From: Mycobacterium sp.
GTDB taxonomy: Bacteria; Actinomycetota; Actinomycetes; Mycobacteriales; Mycobacteriaceae
NCBI GenBank assembly: GCA_023264755.1
Contig: JAHFVB010000134.1
Location: forward strand, 1,834 to 9,969
Length of the DNA: 8,136 nucleotides
Reading direction: 5' to 3'
Program-made: the position numbers and the translations under genes
Shown here: in pieces, positions 4,857 to 8,136 of the stretch
Layout: each line of letters begins with the position of its first letter
Numbering within the stretch: position 1 is the first letter of the stretch
Notes under the pieces: generated by a model
Told to the model about the DNA's origin: nothing
The model's database searches: none
What the model saw: only the letters and a program-made list of their open reading frames with translations

Positions 4857-6161
4857 CTACAAGGGCCTTGGCGCCGCCTCGCCATGTATGCCCTCGGCCG
4901 CCGCTCTGTCGGAGTCGAGCTTGTCACCCGCTTCGGCCATGCGCAGCGCCACCTCCAGTTCGAGCCGGCGGTCGGTGAGCGGTCGACCCAGCAACTCCTT
5001 CGCCTGCGCGACGCGGTACTGCACGGTGTTCTGGTGCACGCCCAGCCGCTCGGCCGTCCGAGACCAACTCATTCCTTCGTCGAAGAAGGCGATCAACGTG
5101 GTGCGCAGCCGCTGACTGCGTTCACTGGACGTCCCAAGTTCTCCGAGCTCGCTGCTGACGAACTGCCCTACGGCGGCGAGGTCGCGGGTCAGTAGCGCGT
5201 CTAGCGCCACGTCGCGGAAGCACACCACCGATCCGGCGGGACACGCGAACAGGCCAGCGGTTCGGCGGGCATCACGGGCTTGCGCGTGCGACTGGATGAA
5301 TCCGGAGACGCCGTCGGCGAGGTTGCCGATGGCGGCCCTCAAGTCTGGGGCGACGACGGTCGGGCGGCTGGGGGAGTCGGTGATGGCGGGTCCGGTGGCC
5401 CACGCCCACACCATCGACGAACTGGCCGGCACGACAAGAAGATCGGTGCCGCCCAGCGCGTGGGCCACGGCGTGGGCGGCGTGCTTCATCGCCTGTACCG
5501 GTGGCGGCTGTTGGCCGCCGTCGGAATCCGCCCAGACCACCACCGCGACGTGACGTCGGTCCAGGTCGTAGTTCAGGGTGGTGCGAGCCGCATTGCGGTC
5601 GAAGTGACGACCTTCCAGGATCGTCAGCACCGTCTCGGTGCGTGCGGAGTCCGGGTCGCGGACCCAGAGCTCGCGTTCGCGCTCGTAGTGCTCGACGAGG
5701 TCGCCTGCGATCTTTTCGGTGAAGCCGAACAGGTAACGCGAGGCGGCGTTGACCAATTGCCAGCGCACGGTGTCGGCCAGCTGGTCGGGAAGGTCGAGCT
5801 TGAGCACGGCTTCGCGCAGCGCGAGGTCGCACAAGCCTTGTCCGATGACGTAGCACTGCGGGATGGCTGCGGCACTGATCCCGCGTCTGGCCAACCCAGA
5901 CACCCAGGCCAAGGTCGCCTCCGAGGCTTGGGCGGTGCCGGGCACGCCTTGGCCGGCGAAGCCGCGCAGCACGGCCTCGACGTTGCTCGTCGCGGCCTTG
6001 ACGGTGGCTCGGCGCAGTTCGTCGTCGAATCGGTCGCGAAGTTCGGAGACCACCTCACACGCGCGCAGCCCGATGCGTTCGCCCAGTTCGGTCGCGTTGA
6101 TCGACGCCGCCGCTCGGGCCGCTTCCCGCGCCGCGGCGCCCTCGTGGTCGTCCTGTGACAC
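4857..6161 (-). CDS. PucR/CdaR-type helix-turn-helix regulator with RsbRD-like N-terminus
   Basis: A 434-residue regulator. About residues 25-165 resemble the helical RsbRD N-terminal domain common in actinobacterial PucR proteins (IGLRACEVVSELRDRF, IPQCYVIGQGLCDLALREAVL). About 175-310 is the GGDEF-like but non-catalytic central domain (NYDLDRRHVAVVVWADS). The C-terminal HTH_30 lies near 352-400 (LIAFFDEGMSWSRTAERLGVHQNTVQYRV, then AKELLGRPL), the hallmark of PucR/CdaR regulators. Start: GTG 6161 has GGGAG (6167-6171) five bases upstream and begins MSQDDHEG; an upstream in-frame TTG at 6212 would add 17 atypical residues and no ribosome site is apparent for it. Such proteins usually activate nearby catabolic genes in response to the substrate. 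Here the P450-SCP2-dehydrogenase genes directly upstream are the natural target, by inference. Tandem 23-bp repeats precede it. Confidence 0.9.
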   Translation of the reverse strand: MSQDDHEGAAAREAARAAASINATELGERIGLRACEVVSELRDRFDDELRRATVKAATSNVEAVLRGFAGQGVPGTAQASEATLAWVSGLARRGISAAAIPQCYVIGQGLCDLALREAVLKLDLPDQLADTVRWQLVNAASRYLFGFTEKIAGDLVEHYERERELWVRDPDSARTETVLTILEGRHFDRNAARTTLNYDLDRRHVAVVVWADSDGGQQPPPVQAMKHAAHAVAHALGGTDLLVVPASSSMVWAWATGPAITDSPSRPTVVAPDLRAAIGNLADGVSGFIQSHAQARDARRTAGLFACPAGSVVCFRDVALDALLTRDLAAVGQFVSSELGELGTSSERSQRLRTTLIAFFDEGMSWSRTAERLGVHQNTVQYRVAQAKELLGRPLTDRRLELEVALRMAEAGDKLDSDRAAAEGIHGEAAPRPL

Positions 6162-6216
6162 CTTGGCTCCCGGTCCGGTGCTGACTGCGAGGTGACGGTA
6201 GCACCGCGACAACTGC

Positions 6217-6285
6217 TTTCGAGGTCAGTCGAACACGACTTTCGAGGTCAGTCGCACACGACTTTCGAGGTCAGTCGAACACGAC
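6217..6285. repeat. three tandem 23-bp repeats over the dehydrogenase gene end
   Basis: Units at 6217-6239, 6240-6262 and 6263-6285 each begin TTTCGAGGTCAG and end ACACGAC. Only one base differs: A to C in the middle unit, at 6255. The right-hand unit contains the last codons and stop of the alcohol dehydrogenase gene (TGA 6273-6271), so the other two are copies of its 3' end placed after the stop. On the minus strand each contains GTCG-N4-CGAC, a mini inverted repeat. The array fills most of the gap to the PucR-type gene (start 6161), so it may act as regulator sites, a transcript-end structure, or be a neutral slippage product. There are no spacers, so it is not CRISPR. Confidence 0.9.
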
Positions 6286-7425
6286 GACGGGCTTGATGAC
6301 CTCGCCGCGGGTGGAGGCGGCGATCGCCTCGTTGAGCTCGCTCAGCGGGAAGGTCTTGATCAAGCGGTCGAAGGGAAACTCGCCCTTCCGGTACAGGTCG
6401 ATCAGCGTGGGTACGAACGATTGCGGGTTGGCGTCACCCTCGATGACGCCGGAGAGTCGGCGGCCGAGCAGCAGGTGGCCCTGATCGATGGTGATGGGGT
6501 GTTCCAAGCCGTGAAATCCGACGGTGACGCAGTGTCCCGGGGAACGCAGCACGGCCAGGGCCTGCCCGATGACTGCTTCGTGGCCCACGGCGTCCAGCGT
6601 GCAGTGCACGCCGTTGGCCACCACGGCCATCACGTCCCAGACCAGGTCGTCGCTCTCGTTCGGATTCAGGGTGTGAGTAGCCCCGAGTTCCCGGGCGATG
6701 TCCAACCGGGCGGGATTGACGTCGATGGCGATGATGGGTTCACAGCCGGCCGCCTTGGCGGCCATTACCCCGGCCAGCCCGACCGCCCCCAACCCGAAGA
6801 TGGCCAAGCTGTAACCGGGCCGTGGCCGCAGCACGTTGAGTACGCTGCCTGCGCCGGTTTGGAACCCGCAGCCAAGCGGCCCGAGCAGGTGCAGTGGCAG
6901 CTCGGGGTCGACCTTGACCGCATTGCGTTCGTTGGCAATCGCCCTGCTGGCAAAGGAGGATTGGCCGAACCAGTTGCCGTGGATCTCTTCCTGCCCGGCG
7001 TGCATGGTGACCGAGCCGTCGAGGCGCTCGCCGAAGTAGTTCAACGGCGCGAACAACTCGCAGTAGGCCGGGGTTTGCGTGGTGCACGTTGCGCATTCCC
7101 CGCAGTAGTCGTAACTCAGCACGACGTGGTCGCCGGGGGCCAGGGTGGTTACCCGAGGTCCGACGGCCTCCACGACGCCGGCCCCTTCGTGTCCGAGCAC
7201 CGCGGGAAGTGGCAACGGCACCAGTCCCTCGGCCGCGCTGATGTCGGTGTGGCACACGCCAACACCAACCATCCGCACCAGCACTTCGTCCCCGGTGAGC
7301 TCCGCCAGCACGACCTCTTCCACGCTCAGTCTCGGACTGCCTTCCCGCAGTACGGCCGCGGTGGCGGTCACCGCAGGCTGGGTAGCCGGTGGCGTGGTGT
7401 CGATGGTGGGTGCGGCGTCTGTCAC
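6271..7425 (-). CDS. zinc-dependent alcohol dehydrogenase, XylB/aryl-alcohol type
   Basis: A 384-residue MDR-superfamily dehydrogenase oxidising an alcohol to an aldehyde with NAD. Catalytic zinc ligands are visible: Cys58 in GVCHTD, His79 with Glu80 in GHEGAG, and Cys186 in GPLGCGFQTG. The structural zinc has all four Cys (108, 111, 114, 122; CGECATC then C). The Rossmann motif GLGAVG is at 211-216, with Asp235 ending the second strand, favouring NAD over NADP. The overall pattern resembles benzyl-alcohol and geraniol dehydrogenases, so aromatic or terpenoid alcohols are reasonable substrates. The first 20 or so residues are a Thr/Pro/Ala-rich extension. GTG 7425 has a strong GAGGAG eight bases upstream, so the extension is probably real. 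It lies 60 bp after the SCP2 gene, likely in one operon with it and the P450. Its stop lies in a tandem repeat. Confidence 0.93.
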   Translation of the reverse strand: MTDAAPTIDTTPPATQPAVTATAAVLREGSPRLSVEEVVLAELTGDEVLVRMVGVGVCHTDISAAEGLVPLPLPAVLGHEGAGVVEAVGPRVTTLAPGDHVVLSYDYCGECATCTTQTPAYCELFAPLNYFGERLDGSVTMHAGQEEIHGNWFGQSSFASRAIANERNAVKVDPELPLHLLGPLGCGFQTGAGSVLNVLRPRPGYSLAIFGLGAVGLAGVMAAKAAGCEPIIAIDVNPARLDIARELGATHTLNPNESDDLVWDVMAVVANGVHCTLDAVGHEAVIGQALAVLRSPGHCVTVGFHGLEHPITIDQGHLLLGRRLSGVIEGDANPQSFVPTLIDLYRKGEFPFDRLIKTFPLSELNEAIAASTRGEVIKPVVVFD

Positions 7426-7446
7426 CGGAAGATCTCCTCGTGGCGT

Positions 7447-7471
7447 GGGGATGGGGCCTGTTTGGGTTCGG
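7447..7471 (+). other. G-run-rich segment in the SCP2-dehydrogenase gap
   Basis: The plus strand, which is the template for these genes, carries GGGG at 7447-7450, GGGG at 7453-7456 and GGG at 7464-7466, then only GG at 7470-7471. It shares GGGATGGG with the junction one gene upstream. It is one G short of a full three-tier quadruplex and could form at best a two-tier or imperfect one. Confidence 0.3.
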
Positions 7472-7485
7472 ATGGCGGTTCCAAA

Positions 7486-7887
7486 TTACCCGGCGGTGGA
7501 ATCCTTTTCGGCTACCAGCTGGCGGTAGATCGGGAACAGTGGCTTGGTCAACGGGACCAGCTTGAGGATCTTGTTGACCGGGCCCTTCGCCTTGACCTGG
7601 CCCTTGGCCAACCCGACGCCGAGGTTGTACTCGCCGCGCCAGAACTTGTCCCCGATGTCGGCGGGCATGTAGAGCTTCACGTCGGCGTCGGTGTTGTCAG
7701 CCCCTTCGGCGACCTCGATCAGCGGCTCGTGCAGCCGAATCGTCATCGCCGCGTCGGGATCGGTGTAGTAGACCTGCAGGTCGATGTCGGCGCCCTTGAG
7801 CTTCGGGCCCACCTCGGTGTCGTTGGCGGCGCGGAAGACCCCGCCCAGGTACTTGTAGATCTCTTCGGCATTGTCGTAGTAGGTCAT
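7486..7887 (-). CDS. SCP2-like sterol/lipid-binding domain protein
   Basis: A 133-residue single-domain protein of SCP2 sterol-carrier type, expected to bind or deliver a hydrophobic molecule in the cytoplasm rather than catalyse a reaction. Supporting features are its small size, an alternating strand region (GADIDLQVYYTDPDAAMTIRL, 32-52), the acidic ADNTDADVKLYMPADIGDKFWRGEYN segment (63-88) typical of SCP2-like proteins, and the C-terminal KAKGPVNKILKLVPLTKPLFPIYRQL (99-124) resembling the hydrophobic SCP2 tail helix. There is no signal peptide. ATG 7887 has GGAAGG (7897-7902) nine bases upstream. The gene sits between the P450 (40 bp) and the alcohol dehydrogenase (60 bp), so a role in presenting a poorly soluble substrate to these enzymes is inferred. 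The ligand is not known. Confidence 0.85.
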   Translation of the reverse strand: MTYYDNAEEIYKYLGGVFRAANDTEVGPKLKGADIDLQVYYTDPDAAMTIRLHEPLIEVAEGADNTDADVKLYMPADIGDKFWRGEYNLGVGLAKGQVKAKGPVNKILKLVPLTKPLFPIYRQLVAEKDSTAG

Positions 7888-7905
7888 GGTGCGGGGCCTT
7901 CCGTT

Positions 7906-7924
7906 GGGTTGGGATGGGTTGGGG
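7906..7924 (+). other. perfect G-quadruplex motif between the P450 and SCP2 genes
   Basis: GGGTTGGGATGGGTTGGGG satisfies the strict rule of four G-runs of three or more with loops of two bases each. It lies on the plus strand, the template for the minus-strand genes, and takes up about half of the 40-bp gap between the P450 stop (7928) and the SCP2 start (7887). It ends three bases from the P450 stop codon. Folding could slow RNA polymerase and lower downstream expression; that effect is inferred. Confidence 0.6.
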
Positions 7925-7927
7925 TGA

Positions 7928-8136
7928 TTAGTGATTCGATGGTGGGGTCCACCGCACGGGCAGCGAGTGCACGCCGTGGATGAAGTTGTTGACCTGGAAG
8001 TCGGGCTCTGCGGTCAGGGTGATGTCGGGGATGCGGGTGTAGAGCTCGGTGAGCACCGAGCGCAACATCTGGCGGCCCATGGCATTGCCGAGGCAGAAGT
8101 GGGGGCCGCCGGCGCCGAAGCCGAGGTGGTCGTTGG
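7928..8136 (-). CDS. cytochrome P450, C-terminal fragment cut by the window edge
   Basis: The last 68 codons of a P450, ending at TAA 7930-7928; the start lies beyond the right edge. The heme-binding loop is clear: LGFGAGGPHFCLGNAMGRQ, with the thiolate Cys at codon 8095-8093. Downstream are a typical final helix and beta region (LRSVLTELYTRIPDITLT), the FIHGVHSLPVRW stretch usual near the P450 end, and a short tail. The Cys-adjacent helix reads CLGNAMGRQM where bacterial P450s usually have CLGxxLAR.E, so the CYP subfamily is unclear and none is assigned. It would hydroxylate a hydrophobic substrate with electrons from a ferredoxin not seen here. It is first of the three codirectional genes visible in the cluster, with the SCP2 and dehydrogenase genes following. 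Confidence 0.9.
   Translation of the reverse strand, partial: NDHLGFGAGGPHFCLGNAMGRQMLRSVLTELYTRIPDITLTAEPDFQVNNFIHGVHSLPVRWTPPSNH

Noticed and set aside
5280..6158. 292-codon open frame on the plus strand opposite the PucR-type gene
   Set aside because: It is a shadow frame; the minus-strand product has a clear HTH_30 domain and ribosome site.
6162..6212. TTG 6212 as start of the PucR-type gene
   Set aside because: It has no apparent ribosome site, whereas GTG 6161 has GGGAG five bases upstream and gives a normal N-terminus.
6217..6285. CRISPR array
   Set aside because: The 23-bp units abut with no unique spacers, and one unit is part of a coding end.
6421..7983. 520-codon open frame on the plus strand opposite the dehydrogenase and SCP2 genes
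   Set aside because: It runs antisense to two genes with clear catalytic or family motifs. Its translation is rich in Gly, Val, Asp and Gln without a recognisable fold, as expected of the complement of GC-rich coding DNA.

Overview
The window is GC-rich, densely packed DNA that reads as an actinobacterium, most likely a Mycobacterium/Mycolicibacterium or close relative. This rests on the gene content (FadE-type acyl-CoA dehydrogenase, P450, SCP2 and XylB-like dehydrogenase genes, a PucR regulator with an RsbRD-like N-terminus, an EgtA/YbdK-type GCS2 ligase), frequent GTG starts and candidate leaderless promoters of TANNNT type. It is inference; no rRNA or other marker gene is present.

Layout, left to right. 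(1) 1-105: possible tail of an upstream gene, then a very strong hairpin at 62-98. (2) 106-1209 (+): GCS2/YbdK-family carboxylate-amine ligase. (3) 1269-1620 (+): two tiny ATGA-chained ORFs leading into an unrecognised 97-residue protein. (4) 1652-2794 (-): acyl-CoA dehydrogenase, divergent from (5) 2885-3466 (+): TetR-family regulator. Their 90-bp shared region holds a 12-bp palindrome and a perfect 11-bp inverted repeat sharing the core AGTACT. The TetR ATG at 2867 lies inside this operator-like repeat, so I start the gene at GTG 2885 as a probable leaderless transcript. (6) 3480-4778 (-): GAF-LuxR regulator with its own dyad-rich promoter. (7) 4857-6161 (-): PucR/CdaR-type regulator. (8) 6271-7425 (-): zinc alcohol dehydrogenase of the XylB/aryl-alcohol type. 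(9) 7486-7887 (-): small SCP2-like lipid-binding protein. (10) 7928-8136 (-): C-terminal end of a cytochrome P450, cut by the window edge.

How the parts may work together. The P450, SCP2 protein and alcohol dehydrogenase are codirectional with gaps of 40 and 60 bp and form a plausible oxidation operon: SCP2 holds a hydrophobic substrate, the P450 hydroxylates it and the dehydrogenase oxidises the alcohol. The PucR and LuxR genes downstream are candidate regulators. The acyl-CoA dehydrogenase and TetR pair is a separate small beta-oxidation-type module, probably TetR-repressed.

Beyond the genes, the most unusual structures are three tandem 23-bp repeats (6217-6285) that copy the last codons and stop of the dehydrogenase gene, a perfect G-quadruplex motif in the P450-SCP2 junction, the TetR operator pair, the dyads upstream of the LuxR gene, and the ATGA chain before the 97-residue protein. 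I see no mobile element, CRISPR array, tRNA or rRNA, and no gene-free stretch over 300 bases.
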